A stretch of 22,401 nucleotides of DNA. It comes from a virus. Positions within the stretch are counted from its first letter, which is position 1. Every line of letters begins with the position of its first letter. The DNA is taken from positions 1 to 22,401 of IMG/VR virus record IMGVR_UViG_3300021085_000243, one strand, 5' to 3'. The notes under the pieces are model-generated. The model was not told the DNA's origin. It saw only the letters and a program-made list of their open reading frames with translations, and made no database searches. Below, one piece after another: positions 14,853 to 22,401 of the stretch. A program made the translations under genes and the position numbers.

Positions 14853-15509
14853 ATGGGATATTTAGACAATTCGATCGTGACAGTGGATGCGATCTTAACA
14901 AAAAAAGGTAGAGAGCTATTAGCTAGAGGGGATGGCTCTTTTAAGATTACCCAATTTGCATTAGCAGATGACGAAATCGACTACACCTTATACAATCCAC
15001 AACATCCCTCTGGTTCTGCACTCTACGGAGAAGCTATTGAGAATATGCCTCTATTAGAAGCATTTCCTGATGAGACTCAAATTATGAAGTACAAGCTTAC
15101 AACGCTACCAAGAGGTACTTCTAAGCTACCTATCTTAGGATTAGGTTTTACCTCTATTAGTCTTAAACAAGGAGAATCATTAGCAATTACACCTCAAACA
15201 TTAAACTTTGGAGGAGCAACTTCAACGTTTGAAGCAGGAGGGTATACTGCAACTATAGCAGACATTAGAGTATTAAACACATTTGCAGGAGTAGGTGTAA
15301 ACACTGAAGAAGCTGAAAAGCTAAATACTACAACGACAATTGGTACAAACGTATCAAAGAACGTTATTGGTACCTCAGTCAACCTAACAGCAACTACAAT
15401 TAATACTTTATTTGGATCAAGAACACAGCTACAGACAACACTTACAGTTATAGGAAGAGACTCTGGAGCTAGATTAACAATACCTGTAACCATCAATAAA
15501 TCTAATTAA
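14853..15509 (+). CDS. Phage virion protein, conserved-looking N terminus
   Basis: This is a 218-residue protein. The first 75 residues (MGYLDNSIVTVDAILTKKGRELLARGDGSFKITQFALADDEIDYTLYNP, then HPSGSALYGEAIENMPLLEAFPDE) form a segment I associate with structural proteins of marine myophages, though with no named function. The C-terminal half is Thr/Val/Asn-rich and beta-like (TTTIGTNVSKNVIGTSVNLTATTINTLFG), probably an immunoglobulin-like or decoration domain with an RLTIPVTI final strand. The start is supported by the motif-containing gap before it. The next gene follows two bases after the stop. It may be a baseplate or neck-associated structural piece. Confidence 0.68.
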   Translation: MGYLDNSIVTVDAILTKKGRELLARGDGSFKITQFALADDEIDYTLYNPQHPSGSALYGEAIENMPLLEAFPDETQIMKYKLTTLPRGTSKLPILGLGFTSISLKQGESLAITPQTLNFGGATSTFEAGGYTATIADIRVLNTFAGVGVNTEEAEKLNTTTTIGTNVSKNVIGTSVNLTATTINTLFGSRTQLQTTLTVIGRDSGARLTIPVTINKSN

Positions 15510-15511
15510 TT

Positions 15512-16558
15512 ATGTCATTTAAAAGATTCGATCAAGAAGATGTAGTAGTTAGTGCTGAGTCAATCTCAACACCAGTATGGTCAGGTAATAAAACAACTTT
15601 ATCAGGCTTTTATACATCCTCTACTCAAGTAGGTGGAGCCTCTGGAGATTATTACTACAACATTTATCAAACTGGCTCTGCTCTAGAAGATGCCAGAGTA
15701 CAATTTTCTCTAGCGTACGGCCATAAAAAAGGAAGCGGTAGTATATACTTTAACCCAACTGTACCAGGAAAGACTCCTTCTTCAACAATATACGGACAGT
15801 ATAGATCTTTAATTTTAGGTGATGAAGATTCAGAATTCTTATTCGGTGGAGTAGCTTCTGAACACTTCTATGCACTTTCTATTAACAGAGCTAGATTCAA
15901 AGAAAAGCTTTTACCAGGAACAGTATCTATTACTTTAGAACATTCAGCAAGTAATGGAAAATCATACAGTAGAACATTAACTGATGATAGTAAAGTTGCT
16001 TCAACAGTTACTTTTACTGATGCAGGTAGAGTATATGAATTAGTTTCCGGTTCACTAGGAAGTATCTATACAGGTTTAAACAGTAATGGATTTACTTCTA
16101 ATCATGGTTCATACGGAAAAGTATTACCAGATATCGGAGTAATATTACTTAACACAAACGCTCTTAACTCTGCACCAATTAGTGGAGGAGTAAGATTCGA
16201 AGCAAATGAATTACCTAACACAGTAACTTACTCTGGAAGTAAAAATAACTTACAACAAGGATTTGATCTGTTTCAAAGAGGAGGAGGATTTAGAGTACAG
16301 TCTGAAGAGACAATTGCGTCTAACTTTGTATTCGTTAGAGCAAGAAACTCAGAATTTAATTACTCTAGTAACCCTTCATTAATTACAGGTTCTGGAGAAT
16401 TGAGACATGATGTTCTTATTAACTCTCCTCAATCGTATATTACTTCAGTAGGATTATATAACGATAATAATGACCTCCTTGCTATCGCTAAGCTATCTAG
16501 ACCATTGTTGAAAGACTTTACGAAAGAAGCTCTAGTGAGAGTTAAGCTTGACTATTAA
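15512..16558 (+). CDS. Virion structural protein, paralogous C-terminal domain (copy 1)
   Basis: This is a 348-residue protein. The N-terminal part (MSFKRFDQEDVVVSAESISTPVWSGN; STIYGQYRSLILGDEDSEFLFGG; ALSINRARFKEKLLPGTVSITLEHS) looks like a conserved phage virion fold of unknown role. The last about 75 residues (FVRARNSEFNYSSNP...SYITSVGLYNDNNDLLAIAKLSRPL) match the end of the next gene in sequence order and spacing, so the two share a C-terminal domain. The start lies two bases after the preceding stop. No catalytic motif is seen. These two adjacent proteins may form a heteromeric layer of the baseplate or fibre base. Confidence 0.68.
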   Translation: MSFKRFDQEDVVVSAESISTPVWSGNKTTLSGFYTSSTQVGGASGDYYYNIYQTGSALEDARVQFSLAYGHKKGSGSIYFNPTVPGKTPSSTIYGQYRSLILGDEDSEFLFGGVASEHFYALSINRARFKEKLLPGTVSITLEHSASNGKSYSRTLTDDSKVASTVTFTDAGRVYELVSGSLGSIYTGLNSNGFTSNHGSYGKVLPDIGVILLNTNALNSAPISGGVRFEANELPNTVTYSGSKNNLQQGFDLFQRGGGFRVQSEETIASNFVFVRARNSEFNYSSNPSLITGSGELRHDVLINSPQSYITSVGLYNDNNDLLAIAKLSRPLLKDFTKEALVRVKLDY

Positions 16559-16561
16559 TGA

Positions 16562-17584
16562 ATGAGTACTTACAAAAAACTGAACCGCCAAGACGTATAC
16601 GTAACTGACTACTCTGCCCGTAAGCAGTGGGAGGCAAGCGGCAGTTTATTGTCCTCTTACAATATTGAAACCCTTAGAGGTTTTTCTGGATCAACACCGG
16701 GTTATTCTTACCCTGCTGATTTTAGAAATGATAGATATGAAAAATTAGTTTACGATAGTATTAAGCATAACTTTTATGCTGACGGTATAGGGAATGGGTT
16801 GTATAGCGGTTCAAGAGACTTATCACTACAATCTACCTTAACATTAAGCGGTTCAAGAGATATAAAATCAGAGGTAGGAGTAATATCGTTACCTAAAGGA
16901 GTTTTTGGAACACATATAGTCCCTAATACATTTGTATTTAGACCAAAATTCGAAGAAACAGTTGACGAGTACGTATTAGACGGATATGCGATAGATAGAA
17001 TCTCAGGCGAAAATGCATACATACATAATAATGAGTATTGGTATAAGTCTAATCCTATCGACTCTAAGGACTATGTATTAGCAGAAAATGATTTTGTAGA
17101 CGAATCAACATCAGAATATACAGAAATAAATTTAAACCAACAGAGAATTGAAATCATTGATGACGGAGACGGATCATTAATTTTCTCTGGTTCTGAAACA
17201 GTTTTCACTAGACCAAGACAGGTAGTAGGTGATATAATATATAATCAAGGCTTAGCAGTAATAACTAATCCTGAAGTAGCAAGATACTTGAGTACTTATT
17301 CTAGACATATATTACGATGGAAATCAAATCAACCTATTTATACATATAATGTACACTGTAAGGTACGAGATTCTGAAATGAATTTCACTTATAACTCTTC
17401 AGCTCAATCAGGAACTGAAGGTAAAATTGCCTCAAATGTAAGCAGTAGTTTATTTACTCCTTATATTTCCACAGTTGGACTTTATAATGATGCTAGTGAA
17501 TTGATTGCTGTCGCTAAAACTAACAGACCAATTCAAAAGACTCATAATACAGATATGACTTTTGTAGTAAAAATAGATATATAA
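16562..17584 (+). CDS. Virion structural protein, paralogous C-terminal domain (copy 2)
   Basis: This is a 340-residue protein with a different N-terminal part (MSTYKKLNRQDVYVTDYSARKQWEASG; GLYSGSRDLSLQSTLTLSGSRDIKSEVGVISLPKGVFGTHIVPNTFVF) that is rich in aromatic and Ser residues. The C-terminal about 75 residues (KVRDSEMNFTYNSSAQ...PYISTVGLYNDASELIAVAKTNRPIQK) parallel those of the preceding gene. A middle block DDGDGSLIFSG...VVGDIIYNQGLAVIT is beta-like. It starts three bases after the preceding stop, and its stop overlaps the next start by one base (TAATG). Duplication of a C-terminal module followed by N-terminal divergence is the simplest history. Confidence 0.68.
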   Translation: MSTYKKLNRQDVYVTDYSARKQWEASGSLLSSYNIETLRGFSGSTPGYSYPADFRNDRYEKLVYDSIKHNFYADGIGNGLYSGSRDLSLQSTLTLSGSRDIKSEVGVISLPKGVFGTHIVPNTFVFRPKFEETVDEYVLDGYAIDRISGENAYIHNNEYWYKSNPIDSKDYVLAENDFVDESTSEYTEINLNQQRIEIIDDGDGSLIFSGSETVFTRPRQVVGDIIYNQGLAVITNPEVARYLSTYSRHILRWKSNQPIYTYNVHCKVRDSEMNFTYNSSAQSGTEGKIASNVSSSLFTPYISTVGLYNDASELIAVAKTNRPIQKTHNTDMTFVVKIDI

Positions 17585-18222
17585 TGGCTATAACATTAAG
17601 AGCAAATAAAGGACAAGCATTAAGTTACGGGGAAATGGATATTAACTTCGGTTCATATTTCTATTCCAGTTCTTTGCAAGGTGCTAATCTACACCTTCAC
17701 TACACTAGTAGCTTAAATGTACCTATCAATCAACCTACTCACATTATACCTCTCCGATCAGGACAAGTAGCAGGTACAGATTTTAACATACAGTATAACG
17801 AAGCAGGTAACTTAGAAGGAGCTAGTGATTTTAATTATAGCGGCTCTAAGGTTGGTATTAACAACACGGTAAACGATTTAACATATAACCTTGAGGTATC
17901 AGGAAGTATTAGAGCTTCAGCAGCATTATTATCTAACTCTGATAAAAGGTTAAAAGAAAATATTTATATTATAGATAACGCTCTTTCTAGAGTGAAACAA
18001 TTAGAAGGTGTTTACTTCAATTGGAATGGAAAAGAAGAAAGACAAGTAGGAGTAATAGCACAAGATGTACAAAAAGTTCTTCCGGAAGTTGTTTCTGAAG
18101 ATAAAGATTCGTATCTTGCTGTAGACTACTCTAAGATTGTGCCTCTATTAATAGAAGCAATAAACGAACAGACCAATTTAATCTCCGACTTAGAAGATAA
18201 AATTAGTAAATTAGAAAAATAA
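17584..18222 (+). CDS. Short tail-fibre protein with S74 intramolecular chaperone
   Basis: The N-terminal anchor reads MAITLRANKGQALSYGEMDINFGSYFYSSS and is shared with the next gene. A short Ser/Gly-rich shaft follows. Residues 119 onward are a peptidase S74 (endosialidase-type) chaperone: SDKRLKENI, then ALSRVKQLEGVYFNW, then QVGVIAQDVQKVLPEVV, and YLAVDYSKIVPLLIEAINEQ, ending in a coiled coil (LISDLEDKISKLEK). In known members this domain drives trimer folding of the beta-helical fibre and then cuts itself off just before the conserved Ser, here Ser119. With only about 118 residues before the cut site, the mature fibre would be very short. Confidence 0.88.
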   Translation: MAITLRANKGQALSYGEMDINFGSYFYSSSLQGANLHLHYTSSLNVPINQPTHIIPLRSGQVAGTDFNIQYNEAGNLEGASDFNYSGSKVGINNTVNDLTYNLEVSGSIRASAALLSNSDKRLKENIYIIDNALSRVKQLEGVYFNWNGKEERQVGVIAQDVQKVLPEVVSEDKDSYLAVDYSKIVPLLIEAINEQTNLISDLEDKISKLEK

Positions 18223-18223
18223 G

Positions 18224-20053
18224 ATGGCTATTATATTAAGAGCAGACAAAGGAACACCGTTATCTCATACGGAGCTAGATAATAACTTTAGACAGTTATT
18301 CTATTCTGCTTCTTTTTCTGGTACTCAATTAAGTCTTTTTACTTCAGCTTCTTTAGACAATGAAGTTACAATTCCTTTCTCTACGCCCTACGGTAAAGAG
18401 TATTATGTACAATTCAAAGAAGGAAACGCTACAAGCGGATCAAATTCTTCATTTAGCGGCTCAGCTAACTTTATATACGATTATAGAAAGTTTCATTTAA
18501 AACATACGGGTTCATTTTTTAACATTGGAGATGCAACCATAGATGGTAATTTAACAGTTACCGGAACAGTTACTGCACAAGAAATGAGAACAGAGTTTAA
18601 CAACTCTTCAGTAGTATTTGATTCTGGTTCTACTAAATTTGGGGACACTGCTGATGATACTCATTCATTCACAGGAAGCCTAGAACTAGAAGGAAGTTTA
18701 ACTAGCTCAGCAGATTTATACATAGCAGATTGGGGAAGTGTTTCTGCATCATTAGCTTCTAATTTATATACAGAAAACGAAGCCTCTGCCTCTCAAGCAG
18801 CAGATCATACAGCTCTCTCTCAATCTTTAGCAGCACGTATTCAATCAGGAAGTGATTCAGTACAAGCTACATACTTAAGAAATACAACAGATACTTTAGC
18901 AGGTGACCTAACCGTTACAGGTAGAATTAACGCTACAGAAATTACCACTACCTATGTATCTTCTTCCATATTATATAACTCAGGTTCAAACGTATTTGGA
19001 GATGCAGCAAGTGATATTCATATCTTTACCGGTAGTATTCGATCAGAACATGCTATAACAGGTTCAGATGTAAGAATACAGCAATGGGGTAGTGTTTCTG
19101 CTTCATTAGCTAGTATAAGCACAACAGTTGGAGCTTTATCTACAGAGTATAGCGACCTTCAGAATATACCATCAGGTATAGTCTCCGCTTCAGCATTATT
19201 TGCACCCCCAATTCAAGGTACACTATCTTTATCTACAAACGGAGTAGCACAGACATCGATAGAGATACGAGATCTACAAAACGATTCTACCCCCGCTTTC
19301 GCAGATCTATCTCTTACAGACTTTACTTCTGTATCTGCTTCTTTAGCAGCATTAACTGCAGGTACTATAACCATTAATAATGATGCTAATAATAGAGTAC
19401 TAACTGCTAACGGTAATAGTACTTTAAATGGAGAAGCTAATTTAACTTTCGACGGCGACGTACTAGGAGTTAATGGGACTACATTAGGTCAATTTACAAA
19501 CTCAGATAGTGACATCGTTGGTCTTATTGGAGCAGGTTCTCAATTTGGAACATTAATTCAAGGAGTTGAAAATGGACATATAGTTGTCGGTCTTAGAGAT
19601 AATGACTCTGACGAATCATTTTCAGTAGTAAGTGGAAACAGCGATTATTATGCAGATAGTACTTACGACAAATTAGTATTTAAGGTAACAGGAGGAGGAG
19701 CTACTACGATAGGAGGAAGCTTAACAGTAAGTGGTTCAATAGTATCCACAGGTGATATAACTGCATATCATACTTCAGATGAAAACTTAAAAGATAATAT
19801 CGAGTTGATACAACAACCAATCGATAAGATAAAACAAATAAAGGGAGTATCCTTTGACTGGAATGATAAGTCAGAACATACAGGCCATGATATCGGAGTA
19901 ATAGCACAAGACATAGAAAAAATTCTTCCTGAAATAGTTGCTACCAGAGATAATGGCTTTAAAGCAGTACGTTATGAGAAATTAGTCGCGTTATTAATTG
20001 AAGCGGTCAAAGACCAGCAGTCACAAATAGATGAGCTGAAAGCAAAGCTCTAG
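18224..20053 (+). CDS. Long tail-fibre protein with S74 intramolecular chaperone
   Basis: This is a 609-residue protein. Residues 1-35 (MAIILRADKGTPLSHTELDNNFRQLFYSAS) match the anchor of the preceding gene. The shaft contains repeated units of the form SS-x-x-(F/Y)-x-SGS-x-x-FGD...H-x-FTGS (about 127-150 and 247-270), each followed by WGSVSASLAS, plus SVSASLAAL later, typical of trimeric beta-stranded fibres. Residues about 518-609 are the S74 chaperone: SDENLKDNI, KIKQIKGVSFDWND, IGVIAQDIEKILPEIV, FKAVRYEKLVALLIEAVKDQQ, then a short coiled coil. Predicted self-cleavage before Ser518 would release the chaperone. The shaft before it is the likely receptor-binding region. It starts two bases after the short fibre's stop. 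Confidence 0.9.
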   Translation: MAIILRADKGTPLSHTELDNNFRQLFYSASFSGTQLSLFTSASLDNEVTIPFSTPYGKEYYVQFKEGNATSGSNSSFSGSANFIYDYRKFHLKHTGSFFNIGDATIDGNLTVTGTVTAQEMRTEFNNSSVVFDSGSTKFGDTADDTHSFTGSLELEGSLTSSADLYIADWGSVSASLASNLYTENEASASQAADHTALSQSLAARIQSGSDSVQATYLRNTTDTLAGDLTVTGRINATEITTTYVSSSILYNSGSNVFGDAASDIHIFTGSIRSEHAITGSDVRIQQWGSVSASLASISTTVGALSTEYSDLQNIPSGIVSASALFAPPIQGTLSLSTNGVAQTSIEIRDLQNDSTPAFADLSLTDFTSVSASLAALTAGTITINNDANNRVLTANGNSTLNGEANLTFDGDVLGVNGTTLGQFTNSDSDIVGLIGAGSQFGTLIQGVENGHIVVGLRDNDSDESFSVVSGNSDYYADSTYDKLVFKVTGGGATTIGGSLTVSGSIVSTGDITAYHTSDENLKDNIELIQQPIDKIKQIKGVSFDWNDKSEHTGHDIGVIAQDIEKILPEIVATRDNGFKAVRYEKLVALLIEAVKDQQSQIDELKAKL

Positions 20054-20070
20054 CGACAAAACTTAAACAT

Positions 20071-20562
20071 ATGAACATGCCAACATTACCTACCTGGACT
20101 TTTCAGGGTAGGCTTATAACAGAGATTTCAGATATGCCGAAAGGCACTTATGGTTTCATTTATGAAACTAAACATAAGCCAACCGGCTTGAAGTACATAG
20201 GAAAAAAAGTACTATTCTTTGAGCGCAACAAAAGACTAGGCAAAAAAGCCCTTGAAGCTTTGAGAGAAGAAAGAAAGGCAAAAGGTATAGGAGGAAGAAC
20301 TCCTCTAAAACAAAAGGTAATTACAGAATCAGATTGGAAGGACTATTATGGTTCACATAAAGATATTTTAAAATACGTTAAAGAGTCGAAGGACTTAAGA
20401 AGTGATTTCGAAAAGAGAATACTAGCATTTGTACCTAATAAGAAGCTCTTAACCTATTTTGAATGTAAGTACCTATTTATAAATGAAGTACTAGAACATA
20501 ATGACGTATATATAAACGACAATGTACTAGGAAAATTTTATAGAAAAGATTTTATATTATGA
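20071..20562 (+). CDS. GIY-YIG endonuclease, free-standing
   Basis: This is a 163-residue protein with the GIY-YIG core: YGFIYE at residues 27-32 and KYIGKK at 41-46, then basic residues (FFERNKRLGKK) where the family has its catalytic Arg, and a later acidic helix (LTYFECKYLFINE) that can supply the catalytic Glu. The block ESDWKDYYGSHKDI and the ending NDNVLGKFYRKDF are typical of a phage group of such enzymes. They nick or cut DNA; many are homing endonucleases of the Seg type. It sits after the fibre genes rather than inside the group I intron, so it is free-standing. Its stop overlaps the next start by four bases. Confidence 0.8.
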   Translation: MNMPTLPTWTFQGRLITEISDMPKGTYGFIYETKHKPTGLKYIGKKVLFFERNKRLGKKALEALREERKAKGIGGRTPLKQKVITESDWKDYYGSHKDILKYVKESKDLRSDFEKRILAFVPNKKLLTYFECKYLFINEVLEHNDVYINDNVLGKFYRKDFIL

Positions 20563-21341
20563 TAAAACTACAAGAACTAGTCGGCGTACCATCACTACAG
20601 TATCACATAGACAACGGTCTCTCTTTACATGAGAATGTCTACCGCTATAGCTCTGACGCCTTTATACAATTGTTCACTGAAGCAAGAACCGCTCTTAGAG
20701 ACGGTAAAATTAAGCTTAACGAAGAAGATTCATACTTAATCGAAAACACAGATATAGGAGAGTATGGAGAGTATAATGGTATGAAAGTACCTTTAGACTT
20801 ACCTATGGTATCATCTGGTAAAGATCCTTTATTTGAAATTGGATCTCTAATTGATGAAATGTTAGAAAATGAAGACCTATTAGACGAAGGAACATCTATA
20901 TCAGAAATGATTGACTACGACTTAGTCAAAGAGTTAGTTGAGTCAATGGGTGCTACTATTAATATGGAAACATTTAGAAAAGCAGTCAAGCTTAATGAAG
21001 AGTTAGATTATTCTGGGTTTGATATGCTTAAAGCTTCTGTAGATTATATTTCTGAAGCTGAATATAGAGGAAAAAAGGTTGCACTTAACAAACCTAAAAG
21101 AGGTGGAAGTAAAAAGTTCTACGTATATGTTAAGAGTAAGAAAGGAAACGTTAAAAAAGTTTCTTTCGGTGATACTGGACTTTCAGTTAAACTTAAACAA
21201 AGAGGAGCAAGAGCATCTTTTGCTGCTAGACATAAATGTGCAACTAAAAAAGATAAAACAAAAGCAGGTTATTGGTCATGTAATATTGGCCGTTACTGGA
21301 AATCATTAGGCGGTGGATCAAACTTCTCAGGTTACTGGTAG
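20559..21341 (+). CDS. Phage protein with basic Cys-containing C-terminal domain
   Basis: This is a 260-residue protein. The N-terminal 165 residues are acidic and helical (LFEIGSLIDEMLENEDLLDEGTSISEMID). From about residue 168 the character changes to a strongly basic domain, EYRGKKVALNKPKRGGSKKFYVYVKSKKGNVKKVSFGDTGLSVKL, then ARASFAARHKCATKKDKTKAGYWSCNIGRYWKSL with Cys227 and Cys241. I have seen this C-terminal pattern (ARxSFxARHxC...KAxYWSC) in several T4-like marine phages, without an assigned function. It could bind nucleic acid, and the two Cys with nearby His could hold a metal. The start overlaps the nuclease gene by four bases; the end overlaps the cupin-like gene. Confidence 0.68.
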   Translation: MIKLQELVGVPSLQYHIDNGLSLHENVYRYSSDAFIQLFTEARTALRDGKIKLNEEDSYLIENTDIGEYGEYNGMKVPLDLPMVSSGKDPLFEIGSLIDEMLENEDLLDEGTSISEMIDYDLVKELVESMGATINMETFRKAVKLNEELDYSGFDMLKASVDYISEAEYRGKKVALNKPKRGGSKKFYVYVKSKKGNVKKVSFGDTGLSVKLKQRGARASFAARHKCATKKDKTKAGYWSCNIGRYWKSLGGGSNFSGYW

Positions 21342-21630
21342 ACCATATTCTGAAATAAAAGAGAATGGTTATATTATAAGGGAGTTTTCTCAAAATACTT
21401 CCTCATTCGAATTCGTATGGCATAGAGACAAAGAAGATAGGATAGTTGAAGCGATAGGAAAAACAGATTGGAAATTTCAATTAGATAACGAGGTTCCTAA
21501 AGAAATAAATCGTATCTTTATTCCTAAAGAGACTTATCATAGACTTGTAAAAGGAACAGGGAATCTAAAAGTACGAATAAAAGAAGTTACAGATATTGAA
21601 GACATTCATAATAACACTGAGTCAAAATAA
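21313..21630 (+). CDS. Cupin-like small beta protein, GTG start
   Basis: The frame opens at GTG 21313, inside the preceding gene by 29 bases; no ATG is available upstream of the conserved part. The 105 residues are beta-rich: IIREFSQNTSSFEFVWHRDKEDRIVEAIGKTDWKFQLDNEVPKEINRIFIPKETYHRLVKGTGNLKVRIKE. The order WHRD...GKTDWKFQ.D...P...IFIP...YHR..KG...L is what a small cupin would show, with His residues placed where a metal could bind. I infer a cupin-like fold, not an activity. The end overlaps the glycosyltransferase gene by 35 bases. Confidence 0.6.
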   Translation: MDQTSQVTGRPYSEIKENGYIIREFSQNTSSFEFVWHRDKEDRIVEAIGKTDWKFQLDNEVPKEINRIFIPKETYHRLVKGTGNLKVRIKEVTDIEDIHNNTESK

Positions 21631-22401
21631 AGACTCTCTAAAATCAGCTCAACAAACAATTCAATCTGCAAAAGATGTTGGGTACGATGAACCTATAGAG
21701 TTATTTGACGCAGTACTTCCCAACCAATGGAAAGATATTCTACCTGACGATAATAGTCACTTTAGCAGATACGGAAGACCGGATAATGTAGGAGCCTGTT
21801 TTGCATCACACTATTTACTTTGGAAAAAATGTTTAGAATTAGGAGAGCCAATCTTAATTTTAGAGCACGATGCTATATTTGTAGATAATTTACCCGACAT
21901 AGAATTTGATCAATGTGTTAACTTTGGTAGACCAAGTTACATAAGACCGTATGAAATGATTTACGAAGAACCACAAGATGGTCTTCACCCCTTAATACAG
22001 CTAAACTTTTTAGGTCACCATGCTTATGCAATTAAACCTTCAGCAGCAGCTCAGTTTATAAGTGATGCAGAACATAGAGAGTTAACCGCTAATGATGTAT
22101 GGATAGATAAAATTACTTATCCCTGGTTAGAAGAGTATAGACCATACCCTATCATAGCAGATACTAATTTCTCAACAGTACAGACCGACTTACCAGAAGA
22201 TTTACCCCTGATACAGGAATACCTTAAAGTCACAGCTAAAGATAGCCCTAATCGTAGTTATATAGAAAAATGGTTCCCTCAAGTACTAGAAAAACAATCT
22301 AACAGACATATAAAAGCAACTGCTGATGAACTACCAAAAGAGTATGTAGAGCTTTATCCTGGGTATTGGGAGAACGATATTTATGCATGGATAAGAAAAC
22401 C
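21596..22401 (+). CDS. GT25-type glycosyltransferase, 3' end missing, TTG start
   Basis: The frame is open from TTG 21596 to the right edge of the window. The start gives MKTFIITLSQNKDSLKSAQQTIQSAKDVGY, the usual opening of family 25 glycosyltransferases (LPS biosynthesis type). Then comes NVGACFASHYLLWKKCLELGEPILILEHDAIFV at about 64-96. The SHYLLW helix and the EHDA box (residues 90-93, the DxD-like metal and sugar-nucleotide site) support the call. The later part has GHHAYAIKPSAAAQFI and ANDVWID, matching the acceptor-side motifs. Phage glycosyltransferases may modify host surface sugars, virion proteins or DNA; the target is not shown. The start lies in the end of the cupin-like gene. Other upstream starts are blocked by lack of a suitable codon near the conserved opening. 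Confidence 0.8.
   Translation, partial: MKTFIITLSQNKDSLKSAQQTIQSAKDVGYDEPIELFDAVLPNQWKDILPDDNSHFSRYGRPDNVGACFASHYLLWKKCLELGEPILILEHDAIFVDNLPDIEFDQCVNFGRPSYIRPYEMIYEEPQDGLHPLIQLNFLGHHAYAIKPSAAAQFISDAEHRELTANDVWIDKITYPWLEEYRPYPIIADTNFSTVQTDLPEDLPLIQEYLKVTAKDSPNRSYIEKWFPQVLEKQSNRHIKATADELPKEYVELYPGYWENDIYAWIRK

Noticed and set aside
18570-19350. Repeats in the long fibre as a diversity-generating variable region
   Set aside because: There is no reverse transcriptase and no template repeat with adenine-specific differences in the window; ordinary fibre-shaft repeats explain it.

Overview
The window is one continuous, almost gap-free block of plus-strand genes from a contractile-tailed, T4-like phage with an AT-rich genome. 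I recognise a gp55-like late sigma factor, a gp5-like baseplate spike, gp25 and gp6 baseplate-wedge proteins, and two tail-fibre proteins with peptidase S74 (endosialidase-type) chaperone ends. The host is probably a Bacteroidota bacterium. Most start codons have no Shine-Dalgarno sequence even where the spacing is tight, there is a Bacteroidota-looking lipoprotein near the left end, and the flanking sequence is very AT-rich. The host assignment is inference.

Layout. 1-275: the end of a T5orf172/MUG113 GIY-YIG-type protein, cut by the window edge. 259-900: a predicted lipoprotein whose signal-peptide region contains a strange GC-rich palindrome. 901-1039: a very AT-rich gap, probably regulatory. 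1040-2772: HD-domain phosphohydrolase, small membrane protein, late sigma factor. 2799-6120: spike protein and three proteins of unknown function. 6120-9762: gp25, gp6, a DNRLRE-like virion protein and a coiled-coil protein. 9749-13703: a large tail/baseplate protein that is broken twice, once by a frame change near 11250 and once by a group I intron near 13380-13621. 13710-17584: four virion proteins, two sharing a C-terminal domain. 17584-20053: two S74 fibre proteins with a common N-terminal anchor. 20071-22401: GIY-YIG nuclease, a basic Cys-containing phage protein, a cupin-like protein and a GT25-type glycosyltransferase cut by the right edge.

How it fits together: the late sigma factor probably drives the structural genes that follow it. 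Those genes build the baseplate hub (spike), the wedge (gp25, gp6) and the peripheral fibre and adhesin layer. The GIY-YIG genes look like free-standing mobile nucleases in a genome that also carries an ORF-less group I intron.

The strongest unusual feature is the self-splicing-type group I intron at about 13380-13621. The stretch between two structural genes is not an ordinary intergenic gap. P3, P4, P5, P6, P7, P7.1, P7.2, P8 and P9 can all be paired by hand. Splicing would bypass three tandem in-frame stops and probably add about 27 residues to the tail protein. No tRNA, CRISPR array or minus-strand gene is supported.
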